The translations under genes and the position numbers were made by a program. A stretch of DNA of 53,777 nt from CAYFRC01 sp050946115 (GTDB taxonomy: Bacteria; Bacillota; Clostridia; Christensenellales; Aristaeellaceae): contig JBMNUF010000013.1 in assembly GCA_050946115.1 (NCBI GenBank), positions 1 to 53,777 of the forward strand. Direction: 5' to 3'. This document shows positions 42,208 through 51,071 of the stretch, in pieces (within the stretch, counting starts at the first letter, position 1; every line of letters begins with the position of its first letter). The notes under the pieces were generated by a model that searched no databases, was not told the origin of the DNA, and was given only the letters and a program-made list of their open reading frames with translations.

Positions 42208-43375
42208 GGTTTTGCGCCTCGCCACGGAAAACGAAGCGTGGATGACCCAAGTGCGAAGGGCGCTGCACCGCATCCCCGAAAGGGGCTTTGCGGAATATAA
42301 GACGCAAAAGGCGATTACGGAAATTTTGGATGCACTCGGCATCCCCTATACGACCGAGCGCACATGGATAATCGGCCTCATCGAAGGGGCGGAGGGCGGA
42401 AAAACCGTAGCCCTGCGCGCGGATATGGACGCATTGCCCCTGACGGAGTCCAACAACGCGCCCTTCTGCTCCGAACACGAGGGCATGATGCACGCCTGCG
42501 GGCACGACATGCACATGGCGATGGTACTCGCGGCGGCAAAAATCCTCTCCGAAAACAGGCACAGGTTTCGCGGCAAGGTAAAGCTCCTCTTTCAGCCGGC
42601 GGAGGAGACGGACGGCGGCGCAAAGCCCATGGTGCAAGCGGGCGCGCTCGAAAACCCGCACGTGGATTTTGCGTACGGTCTGCACGTGCAGCCGCGCCTC
42701 CCGCTGGGAGTCATCGAGTGCCGAGCGGGGGCGTTTTGCGCCTCCACGGACGAAATCGTCGTGCGCGTCGTCGGTAAGGGCGGGCACGGCGCATATCCCG
42801 AATCGGGCAGGGACGCCATCGTCGCCGCATGCGGCATCGTGACGGGGCTGCAGGCGATCGTATCCCGGGCAGTCGCGCCGGTTCTGCCTGCGGTCGTGCA
42901 TTTCGGCATAATCCGCGGCGGGTCCGCGAGCAATATCCTCGCGGAAACCGTCGAGCTGCGCGGCACCGTGCGCGCGGGCGATCCCGAAACGCGCGCGCTG
43001 CTGCACAGAGAGGTTATCCATCGCGCGCAGGCGCTCGCACAGGCATACGGCTGCAATGCGGATGTGCAAATCCTCGAAGGGTACGCCCCGCTCGTCAACC
43101 ACCCGGAGCAGGCGCAGCTCGTGGCAAATGTTGCGGCGCGGCTCTTCGGGCGCGAATCTGTGCGCGACAAGGACGTGCCGAGCATGGGCGGGGAGGACTT
43201 CTCCTATTTCATCGAACATACGCCCGGCGCGTTTTACAACCTCGGCTGCGGCGCAGACCCTGCATCGGCGTTTCCGCTGCACAGCCCGAATTTCTCGCCG
43301 GACGAGAGGTGCATGCGATACGGGCTGATGATGCACCTCGCGCTCGCAAATGAGCACCTACGTATGGACGACTAA
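42194..43375 (+). CDS. M20-family amidohydrolase
   Basis: Zinc-dependent amidohydrolase/peptidase (M20D, aminoacylase or N-acyl-amino-acid hydrolase type), 393 residues. Metal-binding blocks: LRADMDALPL, MMHACGHDMHMAM, FQPAEETDGGAKPM, and the late His in PFPLHSPNFSP-type sequence (FPLHSPNF). The dimerisation domain inserts at about 185-295 (GKGGHGAYPESGRDAI). Substrates in the family include N-acetyl-amino acids and short peptides. ATG 42194 was chosen because GAGGAG lies before it and the frame upstream is the shadow of alr. It overlaps alr by 14 bases and is followed after 19 bases by the M55 gene. Confidence 0.93.
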   Translation: MTDNEVLRLATENEAWMTQVRRALHRIPERGFAEYKTQKAITEILDALGIPYTTERTWIIGLIEGAEGGKTVALRADMDALPLTESNNAPFCSEHEGMMHACGHDMHMAMVLAAAKILSENRHRFRGKVKLLFQPAEETDGGAKPMVQAGALENPHVDFAYGLHVQPRLPLGVIECRAGAFCASTDEIVVRVVGKGGHGAYPESGRDAIVAACGIVTGLQAIVSRAVAPVLPAVVHFGIIRGGSASNILAETVELRGTVRAGDPETRALLHREVIHRAQALAQAYGCNADVQILEGYAPLVNHPEQAQLVANVAARLFGRESVRDKDVPSMGGEDFSYFIEHTPGAFYNLGCGADPASAFPLHSPNFSPDERCMRYGLMMHLALANEHLRMDD

Positions 43376-43394
43376 ACGGAAAGGCGGATACACC

Positions 43395-44204
43395 ATGGCA
43401 AGCAAAAAACGCATCTACATCTCCTCGGACATCGAGGGCACCTGCGGCATCGTCCACTGGGCGGAGACGGAAAAGGGGCAGGATTTGTACGAGCATTTTG
43501 CGCGGCAGATGACGCGCGAGGTCAGGGCGGCGTGCAAGGGCGTTCTCTCCGGCGGCGCGCAGAGCGTCTGCGTCAAGGACGCGCACGATTCCGCGCGGAA
43601 CATCGACCCCGAAAAGCTCCCCGAGGTCGTGACCATCTATCGCGGTTGGGCGCGCGACCCCCTTTGCATGGTGACGGGCATCGACCAGGGCTACGACGGC
43701 GTACTGTTCACGGGCTATCATTCCGCGGCGGGCACGAATTATAATCCCCTCGCGCACACGATGAACACGCAAAACAATTTCGTGCGCATCAACGGCGAAA
43801 AAGCTTCCGAACTCATGATCAACGCCATGGCTGCGGCGTATTACGGCGTTCCGACGCTCATGGTCACGGGTGACAGGGGGCTTTGCGAGTGGATGAACGA
43901 AAAGCTGCCCGAGGTATTGACCGTACCGACGAACACGGGCTGCGGCAAGGGCGCGTGGTCTATCCATCCGAACCTTGCGGTGAAGCGCATTCGGGAGGCG
44001 GCGGAAAAGGCGATGTCGCTCAACCCCGAAAAGTGCCTCTTCCCCATTCCCCCGTCCTTTGAGGTAGAGATCGAGTACAAGGAGCACGACCGCGCGCGCA
44101 GCGCGTCCTTCTATCCGGGGGCGCGGCTCTCCGGCGCAAAGAGCGTTTCCTACGAGACGAAGGACTACTTCGACGTGCTGACGTTCTTCCACTTCGTGCT
44201 GTGA
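43395..44204 (+). CDS. M55-family D-aminopeptidase (DppA-like)
   Basis: Zinc D-aminopeptidase of 269 residues that releases N-terminal D-amino acids such as D-Ala from D-peptides. The dinuclear zinc site is visible: SSDIEGTCGIV (Asp and Glu, residues 10-20), KDAHDSARN (His), FTGYHSAAG (His) and RINGEKASELMINA (Glu). DppA of Bacillus is the best-known member. It begins at the ATG at 43395; the reading frame upstream is the end of the M20 gene. Placement after an alanine racemase and before an LD-carboxypeptidase gives a consistent role in recycling D-amino acids from wall peptides. Confidence 0.93.
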   Translation: MASKKRIYISSDIEGTCGIVHWAETEKGQDLYEHFARQMTREVRAACKGVLSGGAQSVCVKDAHDSARNIDPEKLPEVVTIYRGWARDPLCMVTGIDQGYDGVLFTGYHSAAGTNYNPLAHTMNTQNNFVRINGEKASELMINAMAAAYYGVPTLMVTGDRGLCEWMNEKLPEVLTVPTNTGCGKGAWSIHPNLAVKRIREAAEKAMSLNPEKCLFPIPPSFEVEIEYKEHDRARSASFYPGARLSGAKSVSYETKDYFDVLTFFHFVL

Positions 44205-44220
44205 CGGAAAGGGACACGCT

Positions 44221-45141
44221 ATGATTTGGCCAAGACCGCTGCGCGAAGGCGACACCGTCGCGCTCATCGCGCCGAGCGGCGCGATTTCGGATAGGGAAAA
44301 GCTGCCGCAGATCGTTCAGAAGATCGAATCCTACGGCTACCGTGTACAAGTCTATGAAAGCTGCCGCGCGCGGTACGGCTATCTTTCGGGCGGCGACGCG
44401 CTGCGCGCCGACGACTTCAACCGCGCGTTTTCGGACGACGCCGTTTCCGGCATATTCTGCCTGCGCGGCGGCTACGGCACGACGCGCATCCTCGACCGCG
44501 TCGATTTCTCGCTCGCCGCGAAGCACCCGAAGGTGTTTCTGGGCTACAGCGACATCACGGCGCTGCATGCGGGCTGCAACGCGCAGGGGCTTGTGACGTT
44601 CCACGGCCCCATGCCCGCCAAGTGGATCGACGAGGATTGGGACGGCAGCCTTTCGGAGCAATCCCTCATGCCTCTCCTCACGCAGGGCGCAATCGGCGCA
44701 TTCTCGCCGCTTGAGGGCATCGGCGGCGCAAGGGCTTCGGGCATCCTAACGGGCGGCAACCTCACGCTCGTCGACGCGCTCATCGGCACGAAATGGGACG
44801 TCGACGTGCGCCGGAAGATTCTGTTCCTCGAGGATGTGGACGAGGCGATCTACCGCATCGACCGCATGCTCACGCACCTGCGCCTCGCGGGAAAGTTCGA
44901 CGATTGCGCGGGCATCGTCTTCGGCACGTTCACAAACTGCGAAAACGAATACGAGGATCGCGCGCTTTTGTTCGATCAAGTGATAGAAGACATCGTCGTC
45001 CCGTGCGGCAAGCCAATCCTGCGCTATCTGCAGGCGGGGCACTGCATGCCCTCGTACACGCTGCCGCTCGGCGCATCGTGTGAAATCGATGCGGCGACGG
45101 GCATACTTTCGTTGAACAAACCGACAGGTTTTTTCGTCTAA
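44221..45141 (+). CDS. S66-family LD-carboxypeptidase
   Basis: Cytoplasmic serine peptidase (LdcA/MccF clan) that trims the terminal D-Ala from tetrapeptide stems of recycled muropeptides; 306 residues. Catalytic elements: FLGYSDITALH (nucleophile Ser, around residue 110), LFLEDVDEAIYRID (Glu) and LQAGHCMPSYTLPLG (His). The N-terminal PLREGDTVALIAPSG and IFCLRGGYGT are strong family marks. Some S66 members instead cleave microcin-C-like antibiotics. Given the neighbours, wall recycling is the better guess. It starts 16 bases after the M55 gene. Confidence 0.94.
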   Translation: MIWPRPLREGDTVALIAPSGAISDREKLPQIVQKIESYGYRVQVYESCRARYGYLSGGDALRADDFNRAFSDDAVSGIFCLRGGYGTTRILDRVDFSLAAKHPKVFLGYSDITALHAGCNAQGLVTFHGPMPAKWIDEDWDGSLSEQSLMPLLTQGAIGAFSPLEGIGGARASGILTGGNLTLVDALIGTKWDVDVRRKILFLEDVDEAIYRIDRMLTHLRLAGKFDDCAGIVFGTFTNCENEYEDRALLFDQVIEDIVVPCGKPILRYLQAGHCMPSYTLPLGASCEIDAATGILSLNKPTGFFV

Positions 45142-45176
45142 GTCTTAATGTAGATACTTTTGGGAGGGATTTTACC

Positions 45177-46907
45177 ATGAAGAAACGGCTCGTTTCCATC
45201 CTGCTTCTGCTCGCGATCCTGTGCCCGATGGCGCTCGCAGAATCCGCATCCACGCCAGGCGAATTCATCCGCGCCGCGGGAGAGGAACTGTATCTGGCTC
45301 TTTCCGACGGCAACAAGAACGTACTGTATTCCGTGCCGCGCGACGGAAATGCCATGACGGTACTCGAAAGCGGCGATTCGATTTCGGACATCGTCTACAC
45401 GAACGACGGCAACCTCTATTACCTCCGCCTCGAGGGCGCGAATTTCCAGATCGTCCACCGCGTGCAGGGCGAAGACGACAGCACCGTGATCGCGGAATTC
45501 GGAGAGAACGACGTCGTGAGCGGGCTGCACCTGTACGAGGGCATGCTCTACTCGGTCGTCAACAACCACTTGACTTCGATCTCCCCCGCGACGGGCGATC
45601 TGGCGACGATCGGCGCAAACGTGCTCATGCGCGAATTCGTGATCGTGGAAGATGTGGTGTTTTTCGTCTCGGGCGACAACACCAAGACGTACGAGCGGCT
45701 GGTGACGACCACCGACGAGACCTTGAAGGAGACCGCGGGCACCCTCTGGTCGATGGATATCTTGGGCGAAAACCCGGAGCTCCTGCTCGACGAGGGCGTT
45801 TCCGACCTCAAGGCGTACGGCTCGAACCTGTACTTCCACAACCTCGCGGACAGCTACCCGATGGGCAACACCGACGAAATGTGGCTGGAGGGCAAGCTCT
45901 ACCGCTACGACATCAATGCTGGCGAATCCTCGTCCATGGGGCTTGAGTACGACTGGGACTTCTTCCCCACCCAGTTCGGCGTCGTGGTATACACCTCGAT
46001 GAACATCTCCCTCTATCCCGCAAACGGCGGCGCGGGCACGACCATGATGGAGCCGGAGCTGCGCACGGGCTTGACCGCATACGACGGCGACGCCTATGTC
46101 TACGAATACACCGACAGGCGGCTTACGATCCTGCCCCTCAACGGCACGGAGCCCCTCGTCGTCTACGACAACGGCACGCTGACGAACCCGACGGGAGATG
46201 CGGTAGACCCGTACGACATCGCGGACGACGGCGAGCCGCAGGACGCGGACGTTGACGGGCAGACGACGGACGATCAGCCCGAGCCCACCTCCTCGCCCGA
46301 CGCGCTGAAGGCCATGCAGGACGACCCCGATGCCTACATCTTCCCGAATTCCTCCACCGAAAAGCTCACCAAGGAAGATATCCTCGCGGTCGACAAGTCG
46401 CTTTGGGGATATGGCAGAAACGAGATCTACGCGCGCCACGGCTACCCCTTCGGCGGCGGCAAGTACGGGCAGTACTTCGCCACGAAGTCCTGGTACACCT
46501 CCGGCGGCTTCTCCAAGGCGAAGATCAGTTCCGTGGAGTGGTACAACATGGAGCTCATCCGCAGCATGGAGCGGGAGTACGGCATGGAATCCTCCTCCAC
46601 CAACACCATCAAGAAGAGTTCCTCTCCCAAGTCCTCCTCCAAGGCGAAGAACAACTACTACATCTTCCCGAACTCCTCCAAGAAGAAGCTGACCAAAAAG
46701 CAGATTCTCAGCATCAAGCGGAGCCTTTGGGGATATGCGCGCAACGAAATCTATGCGCGCCACGGCTATTCCTTCAAGACCGCCAAGTACCGCAAGTACT
46801 TCAGAAACCAGAAATGGTACAAGGAGGGCGGCTTCTCGAGGAGCAAGCTCAATTCCATCGAGTGGTACAACATGGAGCTCATCAAAGAGATGGAAGCCAA
46901 ATACTAA
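45177..46907 (+). CDS. Secreted protein with two YARHG domains
   Basis: A 576-residue exported protein: signal peptide (1-21, ending MALA, no lipobox), a long region of beta-propeller-like repeats resembling DUF5050 (about 25-350), an acidic linker with a Pro/Ser stretch (about 355-380), and two YARHG domains (about 385-465 and 495-576). Each YARHG copy has YIFPNSS, LTK, LWGY.RNEIYARHGY and VEWYNMELI / IEWYNMELI. YARHG is an extracellular domain of unknown function common in Firmicutes lipoproteins and wall proteins. The basic Ser/Lys linker between copies suggests wall contact. It lies 35 bases after the LD-carboxypeptidase gene, so it may act with the muropeptide genes. Confidence 0.9.
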   Translation: MKKRLVSILLLLAILCPMALAESASTPGEFIRAAGEELYLALSDGNKNVLYSVPRDGNAMTVLESGDSISDIVYTNDGNLYYLRLEGANFQIVHRVQGEDDSTVIAEFGENDVVSGLHLYEGMLYSVVNNHLTSISPATGDLATIGANVLMREFVIVEDVVFFVSGDNTKTYERLVTTTDETLKETAGTLWSMDILGENPELLLDEGVSDLKAYGSNLYFHNLADSYPMGNTDEMWLEGKLYRYDINAGESSSMGLEYDWDFFPTQFGVVVYTSMNISLYPANGGAGTTMMEPELRTGLTAYDGDAYVYEYTDRRLTILPLNGTEPLVVYDNGTLTNPTGDAVDPYDIADDGEPQDADVDGQTTDDQPEPTSSPDALKAMQDDPDAYIFPNSSTEKLTKEDILAVDKSLWGYGRNEIYARHGYPFGGGKYGQYFATKSWYTSGGFSKAKISSVEWYNMELIRSMEREYGMESSSTNTIKKSSSPKSSSKAKNNYYIFPNSSKKKLTKKQILSIKRSLWGYARNEIYARHGYSFKTAKYRKYFRNQKWYKEGGFSRSKLNSIEWYNMELIKEMEAKY

Positions 46908-46923
46908 AACGCGAACGAACCGC

Positions 46924-46952
46924 GAGAAAGCAGGCTGCACGCCTGCTTTCTC
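46924..46952 (+). terminator. Perfect hairpin between the YARHG and lipoprotein genes
   Basis: GAGAAAGCAGGC (46924-46935) and GCCTGCTTTCTC (46941-46952) pair over 12 bases around TGCAC. There is no T run afterwards, so it may attenuate or protect the message and not be a full terminator. The next ATG is 18 bases downstream. Confidence 0.55.
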
Positions 46953-46969
46953 CGTCAGAGGGAAAATAC

Positions 46970-47893
46970 ATGAAGACAAAGCGCGCACTTATCGTCCTCT
47001 TTGCCCTGTGCATCCTGCTTTCCGGCTGCGGAGGCGAGCCCGAAAAAACGGAAGCGGATGCCATCGAAAGATTGACCGTCTGTTGCTCCTTCACGCCGAT
47101 CTACGCGCTGGCAAAGCCGGTCTTTGAAGGGGTTCCCGATGTTACGTTCAAATGCCTCATCCAGCCGCAGGACGGCTGCCTTCGGAACTATGCGCTCTCC
47201 GAATGGGACCTGTCCGTTCTCACCCTTGCGGATGCCGTAATTCTGGGCGGGCGCGGTCTCGAATCCTTTGCATCCGACATTTCCTCCATGCAGGACGCGC
47301 CCGCGACCGTCTCCCTCATGAACAATATGACGCTCTACGGGCAGGACGAGAAACTCGTTTCCGGCGACGAGGAGATTTCCCACCTTCGCGGCGCGAACCC
47401 GCACTATTATCTCTCCGTACAGGGCGCGATCGAAATGACGAACGCCATCGCCTTCGCCATGCAGCAAATGGACGCGCGCTATGCGCCCCTGTACGAAAAG
47501 AACCGCGCCGCGCAGGAGAAGGCGCTTTCGGCTCTGCAAGATGAGATGGAAGAGATTCTCTTAAACGCAAACGCTGCGCCCGTGGCGCTTTGGCACGAGG
47601 GGCTGATTTATATCGCAGAGGAATTCGGGCTCGACGCCGCCGTGCGCATCGACAGGGAGAGCGCATCCGGCCTCGACGGGGGCGACTACGAAAATGCCGT
47701 CTCCGAAATGCGGCGGGCGGGATGCCGCGTCGTCCTCATCGAAAATCAGGCGCCCGATCCATTGATTCGCGCCCTTGTTCGTGACGGATTTTCCGTCGCA
47801 AAGATCGACGTGTTGTCTTCAAACGACGAATACATCCCCGCCATGCTGCAAAACGCGCATGCGATTTTCGATGCGCTGAACAAAATTACATAG
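46970..47893 (+). CDS. ZnuA/TroA-like metal-binding lipoprotein
   Basis: A 307-residue surface lipoprotein: the lipobox LLSGCGG puts the lipidated Cys at residue 20. The rest follows the two-lobed TroA fold of zinc/manganese binding proteins: LTVCCSFTPIYALAKPVFEG at the N-terminus, ANPHYYLSVQGAIEM (usual DPHxWLDP), LWHEGLIYIAEEFGL (usual His in HxAFxYFA) and VVLIENQAPD. Metal ligands are therefore partly kept, though the His-rich loop is missing. No ABC permease or ATPase lies nearby, so this is an orphan receptor. ATG 46970 follows GAGGG. Unlike the two sugar-binding proteins it carries a proper lipobox. Confidence 0.85.
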   Translation: MKTKRALIVLFALCILLSGCGGEPEKTEADAIERLTVCCSFTPIYALAKPVFEGVPDVTFKCLIQPQDGCLRNYALSEWDLSVLTLADAVILGGRGLESFASDISSMQDAPATVSLMNNMTLYGQDEKLVSGDEEISHLRGANPHYYLSVQGAIEMTNAIAFAMQQMDARYAPLYEKNRAAQEKALSALQDEMEEILLNANAAPVALWHEGLIYIAEEFGLDAAVRIDRESASGLDGGDYENAVSEMRRAGCRVVLIENQAPDPLIRALVRDGFSVAKIDVLSSNDEYIPAMLQNAHAIFDALNKIT

Positions 47894-47899
47894 CGGCGC

Positions 47900-47929
47900 T
47901 CGACAAGGCGCCCGTATTTGTTGTATACT
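47900..47929 (+). promoter_or_regulatory. Probable promoter of the methyltransferase operon
   Basis: TCGACA (47900-47905) and TATACT (47924-47929) with an 18-base spacer, 23 bases before the ATG at 47953. Confidence 0.5.
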
Positions 47930-47952
47930 TGTAAGAGTGATTTCGAGGAGGA

Positions 47953-49098
47953 ATGACATTGGAGTGGATTGCGAGCGCGGCGTTCGGGCTGGAAGGCCTC
48001 GTGAAAAGGGACCTCGCGCGCATCGAGAGCATATCGGAGATTTCGCCCCTCTCCACCGGCGGCGTGCAGTTTCGCGGCGACTGGGCGGCGGGTTTTCGCG
48101 CAAATCTCTGGCTGCGCACGGCAGACCGCGTGCTGCTTGTGATGAAGCGCTTTGCGGCGCGCTCGTTTGAGGAGCTGTTTCAGGGTGTGAGCGCGATCCC
48201 GTGGGAGGAGCGCATCCCCAAGGGCTGCAGCTTTCCCGTGCGCGCACAGTGCGCAAGGAGCACGCTCATGAGCCCGTCGGACTGCCAGAGTATCGTAAAA
48301 AAGGCCGTCGCCGAGCGGCTGAAAAAGGCATACGGCGGCTCATGGCTCGACGAGGACGGCGCGGAGCATATGATCGACGTATCCATCCGCGAGGACGAGG
48401 CAACTATATCCCTGGATACCTCGGGCGTCGCGCTCAACAGGCGCGGCTACCGCACGTGGAACGGCGAAGCCCCGCTTCGGGAGACGCTCGCCGCATCCAT
48501 CGTCCTCATGTCGCCGTGGCATCCGAGCATGCCCCTGCATGACCCCTGCTGCGGAACGGGCACCATCCTCATCGAAGCCGCATTCATCGCCGCCGACAGG
48601 GCGCCCGGCCTTATGCGTTCCTTTGCGATGGAAAATTGGCCCGTCGTCCCGAAGGGCGGCATAGCCGACGCGCGGGAGGAGGCAAAGGAGCGGTACGAAA
48701 AAGGGAAGGCCCGCCCGATCGCGATCTTCGGCAGCGATATCGACCCCAATGCCATCGACCTCGCGCGAAAACATCTCAAACAGGCAGCGCTGACCGATGC
48801 AGTTGTCCTCGAAACGCGCGATCTGCGCGATGTCGTGCAGGGCGGGGGCGGCGTTTTCCTCGCGAATCCGCCCTACGGGGATCGCATGGGCGACAAACGC
48901 TCCGCACAGGCCGTCGCAAAGCAGTTGGGGCTTTTGTTTGACCGCTGCCCCGATTGGAGCATGGGCGTCATCACCGCCGACCGCCTGTTCGAAAAATCGT
49001 TCGGCAGGCGCGCGGATAGGCGCAGGCGGCTGTACAACGGGCGGCTGGAGTGCGAATTTATGACATTTCTCGGAGCACAGAAGGGGGGATATCGATGA
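47953..49098 (+). CDS. THUMP-domain class I rRNA methyltransferase (RlmL/YpsC-like)
   Basis: SAM-dependent RNA N2-guanine methyltransferase, 381 residues, acting on 23S rRNA in the cytoplasm in characterised relatives. An N-terminal ferredoxin-like/THUMP region (about 1-155, starting TLEWIASAAFGLEGLVKRDL) binds RNA. The methyltransferase fold follows: HDPCCGTGTILIEAAFIA (SAM loop, around residue 197), GSDIDPNAIDLARKHLK, and the catalytic LANPPYGDRMGD (around residue 300). RBS CGAGGAGGA precedes the ATG. Its stop overlaps the next start (ATGA at 49095-49098), so a glycosidase gene is translated directly behind it. Confidence 0.94.
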   Translation: MTLEWIASAAFGLEGLVKRDLARIESISEISPLSTGGVQFRGDWAAGFRANLWLRTADRVLLVMKRFAARSFEELFQGVSAIPWEERIPKGCSFPVRAQCARSTLMSPSDCQSIVKKAVAERLKKAYGGSWLDEDGAEHMIDVSIREDEATISLDTSGVALNRRGYRTWNGEAPLRETLAASIVLMSPWHPSMPLHDPCCGTGTILIEAAFIAADRAPGLMRSFAMENWPVVPKGGIADAREEAKERYEKGKARPIAIFGSDIDPNAIDLARKHLKQAALTDAVVLETRDLRDVVQGGGGVFLANPPYGDRMGDKRSAQAVAKQLGLLFDRCPDWSMGVITADRLFEKSFGRRADRRRRLYNGRLECEFMTFLGAQKGGYR

Positions 49099-51047
49099 TC
49101 GCCAAGGCATTTTTCAACCGCGCGCCGCTCATCGGCAATCGAATGGCCGCCCTTCCCTTGGGCGCTGTCAAGCCCGAGGGCTGGCTCAAAGAACAGTTGG
49201 AGGTGCAGGCAAAGGGGCTCACGGGGCGCCTTTACGACCTGTGGGACGATGTCGGCAAAAACTGCGCGTGGCTCGGCGGCAGCGGGTACGATTGGGAAAA
49301 CGCACCGTACTATCTGGACGGCCTGCTCCCGCTCGCGTACCTTTTGGATGACGAGGAATTGAAGGAGAAGGCGCACGCCTATATCGAGTGGATGCTTGAA
49401 AGCCAGCGCGAGGACGGGTTCTTCGGTCCCTCCACGAATGACGACTGGTGGCCCCGCATGATCGCGCTCAAGGCGATGCAGCAATATTTCACCGCGACGG
49501 GCGACAAGCGCGCGCTGCACCTGATGGACAGGTTTTTCAAATATCAGTTGAAGATGCTCGACGAGCACCCGCTTCGGGAATGGGCATCGGCGCGCGGCGC
49601 GGAAAATATGCTCACGGCGTTGTGGTTTTATAACGTCACGGGGCAGAAATACCTCTTAAAGCTCCTCGAAAAGCTGCACGAGCAGACGATGGACTGGACG
49701 GGGCGCTTCCATGTGTTCCCGAACAACCGCCCCATGGAAAAGCAATACCCCTTCGCGGAGTTAAAGGAATTGATGGCGAAGGAGCCGCCGCTGCTCGGAA
49801 ACAACAGGACGTATTATCGACAGGAATACCACTTCTCCCACGTCGTCAACGTCGCGATGGGGCTGAAAACCCCCGGCGTCATCCACGCGTTTTCGAGCGG
49901 CTTCAAGCATGCGGACGGCTTTTCCGTCGCGTGGGACAAGCTGATGAAGCGGCACGGCGTGGCATACGGCATGTTCACGGGCGACGAGCACCTCTCCGGA
50001 AACGACCCCTCGCAGGGCACGGAGCTTTGCGCCGTGGTGGAGGCGATGTATTCCGTCGAGCAGCTCTTGACAACCATAGACGACTTTGACCGCAATATGC
50101 CCGACATCCTCGAAAAGCTCGCCTTCAACGCCCTGCCCGCGCAGCTCACGAAGGACATGATGGCGCGGCAGTACGACCAGCAGGCGAACCAGATTTCCGC
50201 AACCATAGCGAAGCGCAACTGGTACAACAACGACGACGACGCCAATATATACAGCTTCCTCGGCAATTTCGGCTGCTGCACGGCAAACCTCCATCAGGGC
50301 TGGCCGAAATTCGTTGAAAGCCTTTGGATGGCGACCAACGACGACGGGCTCGCGGCAATCTCCTACGCGCCGTGCAGCGTGCGCTTCGTCGCGGGCGGCG
50401 CGCCGGTTTCGCTTCAGGTGGATACGGCATATCCCTACGAAACAAGCGTGCGCATCCACGTGCGCGTGAAGGAGCCTACGGAATTCCCCATCTACCTGCG
50501 CATCCCCACATGGGCGCAGCAGCCGATCATCCGCCTGCCGGACGGCGAAATCATGTCCGTGCGCAGCGGCGAAACCGCATGCGTGCGCCGCAAATGGACG
50601 GGCACAGAGACCATTCTGCTGGATCTTCCGATGCAGCCGCGAAAGACGCGCTGGTTCCACCAAAGCATGGCGGTCGAGATGGGGCCCCTCCTCATGTGCT
50701 ATCGCCCGAAGGAGGATTTCACCTGCATCCGCGAGGGCGGCGGCACGAAGGACTACGCCGTCGAAACGACGGATGCGTGGAACTGGGCGCTTTTGGACGA
50801 CGAGGCGATGAAGGGTATTTTGGAGCCGCAAAAGGCATCGGCATTCAAAAACGGCGAAGACGCCGCGAAAGTGCTCGTCAAGGCGGTTCCAATCCCCGAA
50901 TGGGGCATGAAGGACAACAGCGCCGCCCCGCCGCCGATCGCACCTGCCGCAAATGAAAAAGATGCTCAGGTCATCACCCTCACGCCCTACGGAAATTCTT
51001 CCCTGCGCATCAGCCAGTTCCCCGTCGCCAAGACGCACGAAGAATAA
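49095..51047 (+). CDS. GH127-like glycoside hydrolase (DUF1680-type)
   Basis: An (alpha/alpha)6-barrel protein of 650 residues with a C-terminal beta-sandwich, matching the beta-L-arabinofuranosidase GH127/GH146 group. The conserved Cys pair is in NFGCCTANLHQGWPKFVES (around residue 394), and GTELCAVVEAMYSVEQLL (around residue 306) carries the Glu and Cys equivalent to the acid/base and zinc-ligand region. GH127 enzymes use a zinc-bound Cys nucleophile to release L-arabinofuranose from plant glycans. There is no signal peptide, so it acts on imported oligosaccharides. Substrate assignment is by family only. A CE7 acetyl esterase follows after 24 bases. Confidence 0.85.
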   Translation: MIAKAFFNRAPLIGNRMAALPLGAVKPEGWLKEQLEVQAKGLTGRLYDLWDDVGKNCAWLGGSGYDWENAPYYLDGLLPLAYLLDDEELKEKAHAYIEWMLESQREDGFFGPSTNDDWWPRMIALKAMQQYFTATGDKRALHLMDRFFKYQLKMLDEHPLREWASARGAENMLTALWFYNVTGQKYLLKLLEKLHEQTMDWTGRFHVFPNNRPMEKQYPFAELKELMAKEPPLLGNNRTYYRQEYHFSHVVNVAMGLKTPGVIHAFSSGFKHADGFSVAWDKLMKRHGVAYGMFTGDEHLSGNDPSQGTELCAVVEAMYSVEQLLTTIDDFDRNMPDILEKLAFNALPAQLTKDMMARQYDQQANQISATIAKRNWYNNDDDANIYSFLGNFGCCTANLHQGWPKFVESLWMATNDDGLAAISYAPCSVRFVAGGAPVSLQVDTAYPYETSVRIHVRVKEPTEFPIYLRIPTWAQQPIIRLPDGEIMSVRSGETACVRRKWTGTETILLDLPMQPRKTRWFHQSMAVEMGPLLMCYRPKEDFTCIREGGGTKDYAVETTDAWNWALLDDEAMKGILEPQKASAFKNGEDAAKVLVKAVPIPEWGMKDNSAAPPPIAPAANEKDAQVITLTPYGNSSLRISQFPVAKTHEE

Positions 51048-51071
51048 AAACCGAAAGGAAGTGCCATCCCC

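Noticed and set aside
45118..45134. AAACC/GGTTT plus T run at the end of the S66 gene as a terminator
   Set aside because: A 5-base stem within coding sequence is too weak to call.
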